DNA from: a virus
Direction: 5' to 3' (one strand)
DNA length: 64,000 nt
IMG/VR virus record: IMGVR_UViG_3300025030_000004
Coordinates: 1-64,000 of that record
A model generated the notes under the pieces. That model was not told where the DNA came from and did not search any database. It worked only from the letters and a program-made list of their open reading frames with translations. Below are positions 1 to 7,193 of this stretch, in pieces. A program made the translations under genes and the position numbers. How positions within the stretch are numbered: the stretch's first letter is position 1; each line of letters starts with the position of its first letter.

Positions 1-83
1 CATATATCAAAAATGAGCAAGTCGAAGGTGATTTTACGAAACGTAGAAAAGATTGCCCTTTGAAGTTCGAAGATGAGAAATAA
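1..83 (+). CDS. C-terminal fragment of an unknown protein (cut by window edge)
   Basis: An open frame enters from the left edge (codons from base 3) and ends at TAA 81-83. The visible tail is charged, ending in CPLKFEDEK. No function can be inferred. The frame is open across the whole visible part while the alternatives close, and the next gene follows on the same strand. Confidence 0.4.
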   Translation, partial: YIKNEQVEGDFTKRRKDCPLKFEDEK

Positions 84-92
84 GTAAAATAG

Positions 93-136
93 GAGTTATA
101 AATTTCTTTTGTTAATTACGAGGAGATTTATAACTC
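93..136. repeat. Perfect 11-bp inverted repeat
   Basis: GAGTTATAAAT (93-103) is exactly complementary to ATTTATAACTC (126-136), with a 22-nt loop. There is no T-run after it, so a simple intrinsic terminator is unlikely; an operator or RNA processing hairpin is possible. A weaker hairpin follows (TAACCTC 191-197 with GAGGTTA 214-220) that would bury an AGGAGG. The same GAGTTATAAAT string recurs at the right end of the IS607-type element (18163-18173), so this may be an IS end remnant. Confidence 0.55.
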
Positions 137-280
137 TCAAATGAAATTCATAGTTTATAGGGTACATAATGAACAATAAATAATTTTATTTAACCTCTTG
201 TATTTGGTAGCAGGAGGTTATATAATTAATCAAACCCCACGAAATTATATTTTCAATCTATTTTGAAAGGAATGATTTTT

Positions 281-487
281 ATGTTTGAAAAAGATGAAGT
301 GGTATGGTGTAGACCTAATTTAAGTGATGCACCGATTTGTGGTAAATATGTTGAGAAAATGAGTGATGAACAAATTAGAAAGGGATATCGTGCTGGTCAT
401 ATTGTAGAAGTCAATGGATTAGAGTGTTGGGTTAGACTTGACTTATGTTCTATAAACAAAGAAAGCATAAAGGATATAAGATATTAA
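281..487 (+). CDS. Hypothetical protein, 68 aa
   Basis: Small soluble protein beginning MFEKDEVVWC. The ATG at 281 is chosen because AAAGGA at 266-271 gives a spacing of 9 nt, whereas the in-frame TTG at 263 lies inside the ribosome site. No recognisable domain. First complete gene of a run of short co-oriented genes; function unknown. Confidence 0.65.
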   Translation: MFEKDEVVWCRPNLSDAPICGKYVEKMSDEQIRKGYRAGHIVEVNGLECWVRLDLCSINKESIKDIRY

Positions 488-548
488 GTAAACAACCCTA
501 ACAAATGTTGCTTTTAAGTTATTGAGTAAAAGGAGGAGAAAATTCACA

Positions 549-725
549 ATGAAAAAGAAAATCGGAGAATTTCTATCAAAAAATTTACCTTTCTTTTTTA
601 TACCTACGGCAGTTTTTTGGGTTTATCTTGCTATAATGGCTGAATCATTTTTAGGCATTTTAGGTTATACAACATGTTTAGGATTTTCAATAATGATATA
701 TTTTAACATTATGGAATGGGCATAA
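549..725 (+). CDS. Small membrane protein, 58 aa
   Basis: Starts at ATG 549 behind AGGAGGAG (531-538). The basic N-terminus (MKKKIGEF) is followed by two hydrophobic stretches, about residues 13-31 and 36-52, so it is a predicted two-helix membrane protein. It ends in MEWA. No family recognised; such proteins are common in phage and plasmid accessory regions. Confidence 0.65.
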   Translation: MKKKIGEFLSKNLPFFFIPTAVFWVYLAIMAESFLGILGYTTCLGFSIMIYFNIMEWA

Positions 726-763
726 AACCAACCAAATGATGTATTTATAGGTAGGAGGATACA

Positions 764-1009
764 ATGAAAGAAAAAGATATTAGAAAAAGTAAAGCGAAAT
801 GCCCGAAATGCAGATCAACAGATATTTTAATTTATGAAAAATGCATTCATGTTCAAACATGGGAGCAGAAGGATGGGTTTATAGACCACAATGAAGGATA
901 TATGAATCCAGAAGGGGCTATTGGTACTTATGGTGAATGTGATTGTGGACACAGATGGAAGTTCAAAGTGTTGCAAATTACTGATTTATTTATTAAGGAG
1001 AAGTCATGA
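764..1009 (+). CDS. Zinc-ribbon protein, 81 aa
   Basis: CPKC near residue 13 and CDCGH near residue 59 form a likely four-Cys zinc ribbon; a Trp/Glu/Tyr-rich loop lies between them. Similar CPKCRS openings occur in the proteins at 31037 and (as CPKCKS) 62032, suggesting a dispersed family. The start has GGTAGGAGG upstream with good spacing. The stop overlaps the next start (ATGA), implying translational coupling. Nucleic-acid binding is a guess from the fold only. Confidence 0.75.
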   Translation: MKEKDIRKSKAKCPKCRSTDILIYEKCIHVQTWEQKDGFIDHNEGYMNPEGAIGTYGECDCGHRWKFKVLQITDLFIKEKS

Positions 1010-1191
1010 GCAAGAAATTGTTAGAAAAACTCGAAAGGTATGAGAACAAAGCTTATGATGGAGGATATGGTTCTGACTGGTTAGAAAATATAGGTGAGGG
1101 TTTTAAGTTTTATATTAAGGGCTGTGTTGATAAAAATATTAGACCAACTATTAAGGGATTTGAAAAATATATTGATAGTATTGTACGATAA
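1006..1191 (+). CDS. Hypothetical protein, 61 aa
   Basis: Overlaps the previous stop by 4 nt (ATGA), so it is probably translated by coupling, helped by AAGGAG 6-7 nt before the ATG. Begins MSKKLLEKLERYENKAYDGG; mixed-charge, likely helical, no membrane segment or recognisable motif. Confidence 0.65.
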   Translation: MSKKLLEKLERYENKAYDGGYGSDWLENIGEGFKFYIKGCVDKNIRPTIKGFEKYIDSIVR

Positions 1192-1227
1192 AATCTTACA
1201 TTATATACTTTAAAGGAGGAATAAAAT

Positions 1228-1569
1228 ATGCAAAAAATCATTACATATTTTGGTAGAAAAATGCTTCTTGCTTGTGATGGAAAATGTGACAAAGCATGGG
1301 GAGTTAGTTCAAGACTAAAAATTCAACTAAGTGAAACTGACGAAAACGATTACTGTTTCTTATCAGATGACGAATTAGGAATTGCTCCTGAAGATCCTTT
1401 AACTTATGAAGGTCTTGATATGGAGGGTAAACCTACGTGTGATGGAGGGGAAATGAACAGATGGTGTGCAAGGGAATGTGAAAGAAGTTCTATTAATAAT
1501 TTGTTAGGTGAAATTGAGATTAAAGATTTTAGTAAACGTAGGTACAATTATACAAATAAGAATAATTAG
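1228..1569 (+). CDS. Conserved-looking Cys-rich protein, 113 aa
   Basis: Good AAGGAGG site before ATG 1228. Six cysteines, including a CDGKCDK cluster near residue 16 and a CARECER cluster near residue 80; the second half is acidic. The cysteine pattern suggests metal binding. I do not recognise a named family. Isolated by about 35 nt from the previous gene, same strand. Confidence 0.75.
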   Translation: MQKIITYFGRKMLLACDGKCDKAWGVSSRLKIQLSETDENDYCFLSDDELGIAPEDPLTYEGLDMEGKPTCDGGEMNRWCARECERSSINNLLGEIEIKDFSKRRYNYTNKNN

Positions 1570-1598
1570 ATACCGATGAAAGAAGGGTTTGGTGACAA

Positions 1599-1808
1599 TT
1601 GATAACCATTGATGATGGTGAATTATCAGAAATATACTTTGACTATGGAGAAATGATTTATACTAAGGTGCAGAATAAAGACAAAGTTGAGTACATTCCT
1701 TTTGGAAAATTCATGTGGTTTACATGCTCTAAACATTTAATTAATTTAGTGAATGAGAAAGGCGAGAAAATGCCATTAGATTTATGTTATAGATTTACTG
1801 AGGAATAA
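1599..1808 (+). CDS. Hypothetical protein, 69 aa
   Basis: TTG start at 1599, about 11 nt after AGAAGGG (1581-1587); no better in-frame start exists. Acidic N-terminal part (ITIDDGELSEIYFDYGE) and two cysteines. No known domain. The weak start lowers confidence. Confidence 0.55.
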   Translation: MITIDDGELSEIYFDYGEMIYTKVQNKDKVEYIPFGKFMWFTCSKHLINLVNEKGEKMPLDLCYRFTEE

Positions 1809-1826
1809 AGGAGGGAAATTATAATA

Positions 1827-1988
1827 ATGACAAAAGAAAATTCTCTAAGAATTCTGAATAAATGCATTGAAGAATTAAATAATATGAGTCAAAAAGAATT
1901 TGATCAGAAGATGTTACAAGGCGGTTCATTCTTTGATGAGTATTCATATGAAAATGATGGGTTTGTATTGAATATGTTTAAAAAGTAA
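1827..1988 (+). CDS. Hypothetical small protein, 53 aa
   Basis: ATG 1827 preceded by AAAGGAGGG (1808-1816). The translation begins MTKENSLRILNKCIEEL and is amphipathic at the start, then acidic/aromatic (FFDEYSYEND). No family recognised. Fills the gap between genes and has the same ribosome-site style as its neighbours. Confidence 0.6.
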   Translation: MTKENSLRILNKCIEELNNMSQKEFDQKMLQGGSFFDEYSYENDGFVLNMFKK

Positions 1989-2046
1989 TACTACGAAAGG
2001 AGTCTTTCGAAGACTCTAAACAAAACAAAGAAAGAGGTAGATTAAA

Positions 2047-2178
2047 ATGAGTAAAGAGCAACAAACAATCATCACAGAACTATTAAAAGCAATTGGTGCA
2101 AGCAAGGAAACATCCGATATGTCTTGGAGTACAGCCAATGAATTGACATCACTTGTAAGACAATTACAGGTGGCTTAG
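2047..2178 (+). CDS. Hypothetical small protein, 43 aa
   Basis: ATG 2047 after AAAGAGG. The sequence starts MSKEQQTIITELLKAIG and looks fully helical. Its TAG stop (2176-2178) directly abuts the next ATG at 2179, indicating translational coupling. Function unknown. Confidence 0.55.
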   Translation: MSKEQQTIITELLKAIGASKETSDMSWSTANELTSLVRQLQVA

Positions 2179-2328
2179 ATGAAATATCATATTAGTTGGT
2201 TGGAATCTGCAATTAACGCATTTAAGAATTGCTATGAAACACAGACACTTGAAGGTGACATGACTATTGAGGAATTTATTAAAGCGTTTCAAGCCAAAGA
2301 GTTGAAGAAAGTGATTAAATTAGATTAG
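2179..2328 (+). CDS. Hypothetical small protein, 49 aa
   Basis: Begins at the base after the previous stop. The translation starts MKYHISWLESAINAF and ends in a Lys-rich tail; no membrane segment. The ACAGGTGG in the end of the previous gene may serve as ribosome site. No function inferred. Confidence 0.5.
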   Translation: MKYHISWLESAINAFKNCYETQTLEGDMTIEEFIKAFQAKELKKVIKLD

Positions 2329-2348
2329 CAGTAGAGGAGGATTTGATA

Positions 2349-2630
2349 ATGTTGTCATATAACCAAGATCATTTAGAATGGACTATAAGAAACATTAACA
2401 AAAGAATCAATGCTCCTCATATGATGGCGAATGAAAAGTTGGCAGACGATATTTTTCCAAACATAAGAAGGTATTTTCCAGAAGCAATCATGATAAAGAT
2501 TGGCATTGTGCAATGGATTACTGTTACTAAAAGAGGACAAAATGCTCTGATTAAACTTTTAAAAAGAGACATATCAGAGCATGAGAGGGATATCAGAGAG
2601 ATTGAAAATGCTATTAAGCAGATAGCATAA
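2349..2630 (+). CDS. Hypothetical protein, 93 aa
   Basis: ATG 2349 is preferred over TTG 2343 because AGAGGAGG (2333-2340) is then 8 nt away. The protein is basic with a C-terminal helix rich in Glu/Lys/Arg (KRDISEHERDIREIENA), plausibly a coiled coil. No family recognised. Confidence 0.65.
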   Translation: MLSYNQDHLEWTIRNINKRINAPHMMANEKLADDIFPNIRRYFPEAIMIKIGIVQWITVTKRGQNALIKLLKRDISEHERDIREIENAIKQIA

Positions 2631-2657
2631 AACAAAAGTTTTCTAGGAGGTTATTTA

Positions 2658-2864
2658 ATGGATATTGATTACTCAAAATTCACGCTGAAATGTGGTGGTA
2701 ACGGTTACAATGATTGTGGACAAAATGAAAAACAGAGATGTTGTGTGACTTGTGATAAATATCAAAAGTGCATTAAAAATGGTTGGGCTTGTTCTCATCT
2801 AGAAGAGGTTGATAATGACCCACAAGAATGTTCTGCATTATATTTGAAGATAGAAAGATTATAG
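2658..2864 (+). CDS. Cys-rich protein, 68 aa
   Basis: Contains nine cysteines in two groups (CGGNGYNDCG near the start; CCVTCDKYQKC mid-protein; later C-x-H), typical of a small metal-binding protein. Starts at ATG 2658 with AGGAGG 7 nt upstream. It resembles the Cys-rich protein at 19278 (CCIKCNETDKC), which may be a paralogue. Confidence 0.65.
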   Translation: MDIDYSKFTLKCGGNGYNDCGQNEKQRCCVTCDKYQKCIKNGWACSHLEEVDNDPQECSALYLKIERL

Positions 2865-2903
2865 CTTAAAACGGTGATTCTATGTGCATAAATCCCAATT
2901 GAA

Positions 2904-2931
2904 CTAATATAATTAATACATATTATATTAG
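2904..2931. promoter_or_regulatory. Perfect 10-bp inverted repeat next to a ribosome site
   Basis: CTAATATAAT (2904-2913) pairs exactly with ATTATATTAG (2922-2931) around an 8-nt loop. The right arm runs into the AGGAGG of the M23 peptidase gene, so folding of the RNA could modulate translation; alternatively it is a DNA operator. No T-run follows. Confidence 0.5.
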
Positions 2932-2943
2932 GAGGAATGCCAT

Positions 2944-3468
2944 ATGAAGATCACAGATTACCCAGTCACAACACATTTCAAAGAAAAAGATTGGTTTCAC
3001 TCACAATCTCACACGGGCATCGACCTAGCCACACCTACAGGAACAAAGATTTATGCTCAAGACAGTGGCATTGTGAGTCTTACGATTGATTCTATGTTAG
3101 GTAATACTGTTCGATTGAAATTAAATAATGGAGATATAATTGTTTATGGTCATCTAAGCAAATTTGAAGTTGAGAATGGTCAATATGTAAAGCAAGGAGA
3201 TTTGTTGGGACTTACTGGTGGGGCTGTTGGAAGTATAAATTCAGGTAGAACCACCGGAAGTCATGTCCATGTATCTCAATACCACGAAGGAGTATTGATT
3301 GATCCTACAAACTACTTATTCCATCATGAGCAACAAGATATTTCAAGTCCTTTGATATTCCCTTTGATGCTAATCTTGCTATTAATCATTGCATATAAGG
3401 CGAGAAGATTTCTGTTTTATTCGCTTGGTATTTTTGTGGTATTGTTGGTAATATTTTTGGTAAGTTAA
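2944..3468 (+). CDS. M23-family metallopeptidase with C-terminal membrane helices
   Basis: Lysostaphin-type (LytM/M23) zinc peptidase expected to cut peptidoglycan cross-bridges. Seen: HTGID at residues 23-27 (metal ligands His23 and Asp27), YGHLS around His70, and HVH at 107-109 (His107 catalytic, His109 metal ligand). All expected active-site residues are present. Unusually there is no N-terminal signal; instead two hydrophobic helices lie at about 137-155 and 158-173. The catalytic domain would therefore be cytoplasmic unless inserted N-out, or the helices could act like a holin. Such enzymes serve phage lysis or local wall opening in conjugation. ATG 2944 has AGGAGG 8 nt upstream. Confidence 0.85.
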   Translation: MKITDYPVTTHFKEKDWFHSQSHTGIDLATPTGTKIYAQDSGIVSLTIDSMLGNTVRLKLNNGDIIVYGHLSKFEVENGQYVKQGDLLGLTGGAVGSINSGRTTGSHVHVSQYHEGVLIDPTNYLFHHEQQDISSPLIFPLMLILLLIIAYKARRFLFYSLGIFVVLLVIFLVS

Positions 3469-3534
3469 CATATACTAAAGAAACTGAAAATAATTAATTT
3501 AGGTATTGTACAATATGAAAGGTGATGATATAAT

Positions 3535-3690
3535 ATGGTAAAAGATTCTACATCGGAAACATTTATCCTTGAAGCAATTAAATTTCTTGAATTAACTACG
3601 GATTCTTATAGCAAAATGCCACATATGCAAATTATGAGGATCAAGGAAATCATTGGAGAGTTAGAAGATGTTTTGGAAGAAGACTATTAA
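3535..3690 (+). CDS. Hypothetical small protein, 51 aa
   Basis: ATG 3535 after GAAAGGTGAT. Acidic helical protein ending ELEDVLEEDY. No recognised family. The upstream gap contains AAAATAATTAAT at 3487-3498, a 12-mer also found next to several promoters in this window. Confidence 0.55.
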   Translation: MVKDSTSETFILEAIKFLELTTDSYSKMPHMQIMRIKEIIGELEDVLEEDY

Positions 3691-3708
3691 TAGAAAGGCG
3701 GAGTATTA

Positions 3709-3906
3709 ATGTCAAATAATCAAAAACCTAAATGTCAACTTACTGGTGTAGATGGTAATGTATTTGTCATAATAGGAACAGTTAGCAGAGCATTAAAAAG
3801 AGCAGGACTTATTGACCAAGCTAAAGAATTTAGCAGTAAAGCGATGCAACAAGAAAGTTATGACAATGTACTAAGATTGTGTTTTGAATATGTTGATGTT
3901 TGTTAA
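3709..3906 (+). CDS. Conserved phage-type hypothetical protein, 65 aa
   Basis: Start has AAAGGCGG upstream. The translation contains CQLTGVDGNVFVIIGTVSRA followed by a Lys/Arg-rich helix (LKRAGLIDQAKEF). I recall similar short proteins in phage and plasmid genomes without assigned function; the conserved G-x-DGN-x-F core argues it is a real gene. Confidence 0.7.
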   Translation: MSNNQKPKCQLTGVDGNVFVIIGTVSRALKRAGLIDQAKEFSSKAMQQESYDNVLRLCFEYVDVC

Positions 3907-4000
3907 AAGTTAAAAATTAGGAATCCTTGCTACATAGGGGTTTCGCGTTGCATAAAATGGCATGAAAGACGAAGTTTAAAGGATAAAGGAGAGATTTATT

Positions 4001-4180
4001 TTGGAATGTAGAGCATGTGGATTTACTAGAGGAGAAGAAGATTTTATAAGGATTTTCTCAGATCATAAATTTAAAATCGATAACCCAAATGAATGTCATC
4101 ATGGAGATTATGATTATGAATCTCAAGTTATAGTGGAATTGTACGCTTGCCCTAAATGTAAAAGTGTCTTAATGAATTAA
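4001..4180 (+). CDS. Small zinc-ribbon protein, 59 aa
   Basis: TTG 4001 with AAAGGAGAG (3984-3992) 8 nt upstream. CRAC near the N-terminus and CPKC near the C-terminus form a four-Cys ribbon around a His/Asp-rich middle (ECHHGDYDY). Function unknown. Confidence 0.6.
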   Translation: MECRACGFTRGEEDFIRIFSDHKFKIDNPNECHHGDYDYESQVIVELYACPKCKSVLMN

Positions 4181-4223
4181 TATAGCATAAAAATTAAGTT
4201 TGAAAGGTTTAGGAGGTAGAGAA

Positions 4224-4454
4224 ATGTATCAATTATATCAAAACAAAAATGATGCAATTATTAAAATTCAAAAACTAAGCAAAGTGTTTCAAGACAAAGA
4301 ATCAAGGATAACTGACGAGATTATGATATTTAATGATGTTTATTCTTTTTGTAAAGACAGAAAGAAACTCAAGCAAAAAGCAGAAGAAATTAAACAAGAA
4401 TGGGTGAATGAAGCCAAAGCATTATTAGAAAAATATGAAAATATTAAAATTTAG
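4224..4454 (+). CDS. Helical hypothetical protein, 76 aa
   Basis: ATG 4224 is preferred to the TTG at 4200 because TTTAGGAGG (4207-4215) then sits 8 nt upstream. Lys/Glu-rich and probably coiled coil in the second half (KKLKQKAEEIKQEW). No family recognised. Its stop is 15 nt before the next gene. Confidence 0.65.
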   Translation: MYQLYQNKNDAIIKIQKLSKVFQDKESRITDEIMIFNDVYSFCKDRKKLKQKAEEIKQEWVNEAKALLEKYENIKI

Positions 4455-4469
4455 AAAGGAGAGGTACAT

Positions 4470-4838
4470 ATGAGACTTTGGCATCAAGATTTAATATCTA
4501 AACTACCTAGACAGCAATTACTAGGTCAGCACCGCGAATGTGCAGCACTCAGGGGAAATGGATGGGGTAAGAAACACTCAGCTATAAATTATATCTTTAA
4601 ATATAGTCCTGCTAAATTAGTTTCATATCATTACTTAATCATAGAAGAAATGCTTAACCGTGGCTACAATGTTACTGAAGAATGGTTGAATCTTAATTAT
4701 AGAGGTAAGGAATGTAAGCCATATGATTTCATCAACCATATTGAAATTAGTGGATTAATTTATCCAGAGCATGATCAAGATTATTTACAGGAATGCCTAG
4801 ACAATTTAGAAGGTAAAGGAATTAAAATTGTTGCATAG
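4470..4838 (+). CDS. Pyrimidine-dimer glycosylase-like protein (TIGR02328/Pyr_excise type)
   Basis: The N-terminus MRLWHQDLI, then LPRQQLLGQHREC and ALRGNGWGKKH, matches from memory the family related to phage T4 endonuclease V (DenV), which cuts DNA at UV-induced pyrimidine dimers. Length 122 aa fits (DenV is about 138 aa). The conserved Arg/Glu (QHRE) and basic loop are present; chemistry on this protein is inferred, not shown. Well placed ribosome site (AAAGGAG). Could serve in repair of the element's DNA. Confidence 0.7.
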   Translation: MRLWHQDLISKLPRQQLLGQHRECAALRGNGWGKKHSAINYIFKYSPAKLVSYHYLIIEEMLNRGYNVTEEWLNLNYRGKECKPYDFINHIEISGLIYPEHDQDYLQECLDNLEGKGIKIVA

Positions 4839-4852
4839 AGAAAGGAGAAATT

Positions 4853-5056
4853 ATGATTATTAGTTTTGAAAAGATAGTTGAGAAATTTATATCTAGACAT
4901 GGTATAAGGGCAGTAGTTTTAAAGACTAATTTTATTAATGAAAGTGAATGTCATTTATCTCTATATGGTGGATATTCAACATCTGTAAAAGTCATTGAAG
5001 ATAAACTATATCAAGATGGTGCATTATATTGTAAGGTTGAAGAATTATTTGGTTAA
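4853..5056 (+). CDS. Hypothetical protein, 67 aa
   Basis: ATG 4853 with AAAGGAG 6 nt upstream. Starts MIISFEKIVEKFISRHG; mixed helix/strand, no membrane segment. Probably co-transcribed with the glycosylase-like gene 14 nt upstream. Function unknown. Confidence 0.65.
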   Translation: MIISFEKIVEKFISRHGIRAVVLKTNFINESECHLSLYGGYSTSVKVIEDKLYQDGALYCKVEELFG

Positions 5057-5172
5057 ATTATATAGGAAATAAACTAGAATAAGATCGGATATTGTATGTA
5101 TTTGTTAAAAATATGTATGAAAATGGGTCATATTTGCCCATGAAAGTGTGGTTCTATTGGGAGGAGGGAAGT

Positions 5173-5232
5173 ATGAATCAATTTAGCAAATATAAAAATC
5201 AAGGACAATTGAAAATAAATCACAATAATTAA
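5173..5232 (+). CDS. Possible 19-aa peptide
   Basis: ATG 5173 is preceded by GGGAGGAGGG (5159-5168), an unusually strong ribosome site for such a short frame. The peptide is Asn/Gln/Lys-rich (MNQFSKYKNQG...). It may be a leader peptide or a decayed gene; the frame ends inside the first copy of a 17-bp repeat. Confidence 0.25.
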   Translation: MNQFSKYKNQGQLKINHNN

Positions 5233-5308
5233 ATCTAATTAACACATTTACACTAAAATATAATAATTATATTTACTATTAATATTGCAATTAAATCACA
5301 ATAATTAA
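5216..5308. repeat. 17-bp direct repeat in an AT-rich intergenic region
   Basis: TAAATCACAATAATTAA occurs exactly at 5216-5232 and 5292-5308, 76 bp apart, within a nearly pure A+T stretch (5057-5353). No gene longer than 20 codons is visible there. Possible regulatory or unwinding region, or a small duplication; nothing decides between these. Confidence 0.6.
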
Positions 5309-5353
5309 TCAAAAAATAATAAATTAATATAAATAATGGAGGAATAATTCAAA

Positions 5354-5581
5354 ATGGCAAAAGCAAAGGCAGAAACTAAAATGAAATCGATTCAAAGACA
5401 AGATAATAATATACATATTTGCCCGAAATGCGGAAACAACAAAGCAACACAGGTTACCAAACATTCTTTCTACTGCATTCGATGCGATATTGAATTCAAT
5501 AAAGATAACAAGATATTTATAATTATGTTTGACGGAACACTGGCAGATTATCATGTAAACGAATTTGCTGATATTTACTAG
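5354..5581 (+). CDS. Zinc-ribbon protein, 75 aa
   Basis: Basic N-terminus, then CPKC near residue 23 and CIRC near residue 43, a four-Cys zinc ribbon, followed by a hydrophobic strand and acidic end. Starts with GGAGG 11 nt upstream. Function unknown; nucleic-acid binding possible. Confidence 0.7.
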   Translation: MAKAKAETKMKSIQRQDNNIHICPKCGNNKATQVTKHSFYCIRCDIEFNKDNKIFIIMFDGTLADYHVNEFADIY

Positions 5582-5597
5582 AAAGAGGAATTGAAAA

Positions 5598-5795
5598 TTG
5601 GATAAAGTTAAAGAGGGAAGTTTTTTATGGGTGATGCAACAAGTAGCACAATATAAGAGTGCGTTAGCCAGTTGTGCTATCGAAGGGAATGAATTTGGCA
5701 AAAGGCATTTAAAAGCAATTGAAGGAATGGAATTAGTTGAGGAGTATAAGTATCTTAAAAAAGTATTTGATTATCTAGAAGAAAAATATAATTAA
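5598..5795 (+). CDS. Hypothetical protein, 65 aa
   Basis: TTG 5598 with GAAAGAGGA (5581-5589) 8 nt upstream. Helical protein beginning MDKVKEGSFLWVMQQVAQY; no membrane segment or motif. Follows the zinc-ribbon gene by 16 nt. Confidence 0.6.
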   Translation: MDKVKEGSFLWVMQQVAQYKSALASCAIEGNEFGKRHLKAIEGMELVEEYKYLKKVFDYLEEKYN

Positions 5796-5844
5796 TCCAA
5801 TAGAAAAATCTTTTTATTTGGTTTAAGAAAGGAGAAAATAATAA

Positions 5845-6093
5845 ATGCAGAGATTGAAATTAAAAGATGATGTTGACCTAAAGGATCTTCTAAAAAGGTT
5901 TGCAGAAAATGAAAACACATATGATTTAGACGATCCAATATTTGATGAATTCATTAGTGTAAACAAAATTACAAAAAGTATTTCGCATTATGGTTATAAT
6001 GGATTAATTTATAATTGAGCACAACTAAGCCCGGAAGAAGCAAGACTACAAAGAAATCAAGAGACATTGGCAGAAGTGTTTTTTAATAAGTAA
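5845..6093 (+). pseudogene. Small gene split by an in-frame TGA
   Basis: ATG 5845 (AAAGGAG upstream) opens a 57-codon frame that stops at TGA 6016-6018. The same frame continues immediately with AQLSPEEARLQRNQ... to TAA 6091-6093, and this continuation is clearly protein-like. No ribosome site or start exists for the downstream part. The simplest view is a nonsense mutation; programmed readthrough is possible but has no supporting element visible. Product unknown. Confidence 0.6.
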
Positions 6094-6137
6094 ATACGAG
6101 GAAATATTATTGTATTTATGTTATGAGGGGGCAAGTA

Positions 6138-6551
6138 ATGTCTGGTTTAAATATAAATAAATTAAAAAATAAAAAGTTTACTATTATTTCTACAGAAGAA
6201 TCACTTAAAGATGTGATACCATATTTAGTTGATATTAATAGTGTTAGAGGAGAAAATATGTCGCACTCAAAACTTAGAGGACATGATATAGAATTTGTAA
6301 ATAATGAATGGATATATTCTGATACAAAAGAACCAACAGTTTCTACTTTTAAAGACAGACCATGTGGACATTGTAATAAATTTAGTACACCTGAAGGTCA
6401 CGATGTATGTTTAGGAGAGTTGAAGGCCATTATGAATGGGTGTTGCGGTCATGGAGCTGTAAGTGAAGCGTATGTGCAATTTCTAGATGGATTTTCAATT
6501 CATGGAGAAGATGCTGTTGTTATACTGGATGTATTGAAGAAATATAGATGA
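6138..6551 (+). CDS. Conserved phage-type Cys-rich protein, 137 aa
   Basis: ATG 6138 is chosen because GAGGGGG (6125-6131) then has normal spacing. The C-terminal half carries RPCGHCNKFSTPEGHD, GCCGHG and AYVQFLDG, a cysteine/histidine arrangement I recall from unannotated phage proteins; probably zinc-binding. Begins MSGLNINKLKNKKF. Function unknown, but the pattern is conserved and complete. Confidence 0.75.
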   Translation: MSGLNINKLKNKKFTIISTEESLKDVIPYLVDINSVRGENMSHSKLRGHDIEFVNNEWIYSDTKEPTVSTFKDRPCGHCNKFSTPEGHDVCLGELKAIMNGCCGHGAVSEAYVQFLDGFSIHGEDAVVILDVLKKYR

Positions 6552-6605
6552 AAATTTATCAGAAATCAGAGCAAGAGTTTTAAATTAAGGTGAGTCTAAA
6601 AAAGT

Positions 6606-6646
6606 TGGATTCTGAAAGCTTACTCCTGCAAGGGTTTCAGAATCCA
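6606..6646. repeat. Perfect 12-bp inverted repeat inside a decayed gene
   Basis: TGGATTCTGAAA (6606-6617) pairs with TTTCAGAATCCA (6635-6646) around a 17-nt loop. There is no T-run. It overlaps the start of a gene remnant, so it may be an operator of that lost gene, a terminator variant for the gene at 6138, or a remnant of an insertion. Confidence 0.5.
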
Positions 6647-6771
6647 CAATTCCTTTAAAAGAGTTATTTGTTGGGATTTCAGAAAGAAATAAAAACTTAT
6701 TTCAAAATACACAAGCATATGGAGGTATAGTCCAAGTTAGAACTGGATATATTACTATTAACAAGAAATAA
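6616..6771 (+). pseudogene. Gene remnant without a start
   Basis: An open frame after a TGA (ending 6615) runs to TAA 6769-6771 and reads like a real protein C-terminus (TPARVSESTIPLKELF ... VQVRTGYITINKK). It has no ATG, GTG or TTG and no ribosome site, so it is most likely the tail of a deleted gene upstream of mazF. The short second frame from GTG 6592 is not convincing. Confidence 0.4.
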
Positions 6772-6792
6772 TTTAATTGGAGGTTGATAGTA

Positions 6793-7170
6793 ATGAAAGA
6801 ATTAACTAGAGGTGCAATCTACATAGTGAATTTACCAGATGCTAGCGGGTCTATTCAAACGAAACAACGTCCTGCGGTGCTAATAAGTAATAATTTAGCC
6901 AATCGTTATAGTTCGGTTTTACACATATGTCCCTTAACTTCTGTGACTACAAAATCTAAATTACCCACTCACATTCCAGTCAGTATGAATTGCGGTCTTT
7001 TACGAGATTCTATTGCTCTCTGTGAGCAAACTATGTTAGTTACTAAGGATTGTGTGATAAAAGATAAAATAGGAGTTTGTGATGAGGAAACTATGAAAAG
7101 AATTGATCATGGTTTAATGGTGCAGTTTAATCTTATTCAAACAAATAAAAAGGAAATTGAATACGCATAA
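6793..7170 (+). CDS. MazF/PemK-family endoribonuclease-like toxin
   Basis: The fold signature is clear: RGAIYIVNLPDA, then the QRPAVLISNN strand with the catalytic-type Arg, CPLTSV with the catalytic-type Thr, PTHIPV, and a DSIALCEQ segment. Length about 125 aa suits MazF (about 116 aa). MazF toxins cut mRNA at short sequences. ATG 6793 is preferred (GGAGG 6779-6783, spacing 9). No MazE-like antitoxin is visible directly upstream, where only a gene remnant remains; the antitoxin may be lost or encoded elsewhere. First gene of the agr-like module; a second MazF-like domain occurs at 9058. Confidence 0.85.
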   Translation: MKELTRGAIYIVNLPDASGSIQTKQRPAVLISNNLANRYSSVLHICPLTSVTTKSKLPTHIPVSMNCGLLRDSIALCEQTMLVTKDCVIKDKIGVCDEETMKRIDHGLMVQFNLIQTNKKEIEYA

Positions 7171-7193
7171 TAATAGAAGGAGAGATATAATTA

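Noticed and set aside
6016-6018. Selenocysteine or UGA recoding
   Set aside because: No SECIS-like hairpin or sel genes seen, and TGA, TAG and TAA all end normal genes here; a nonsense mutation is simpler.
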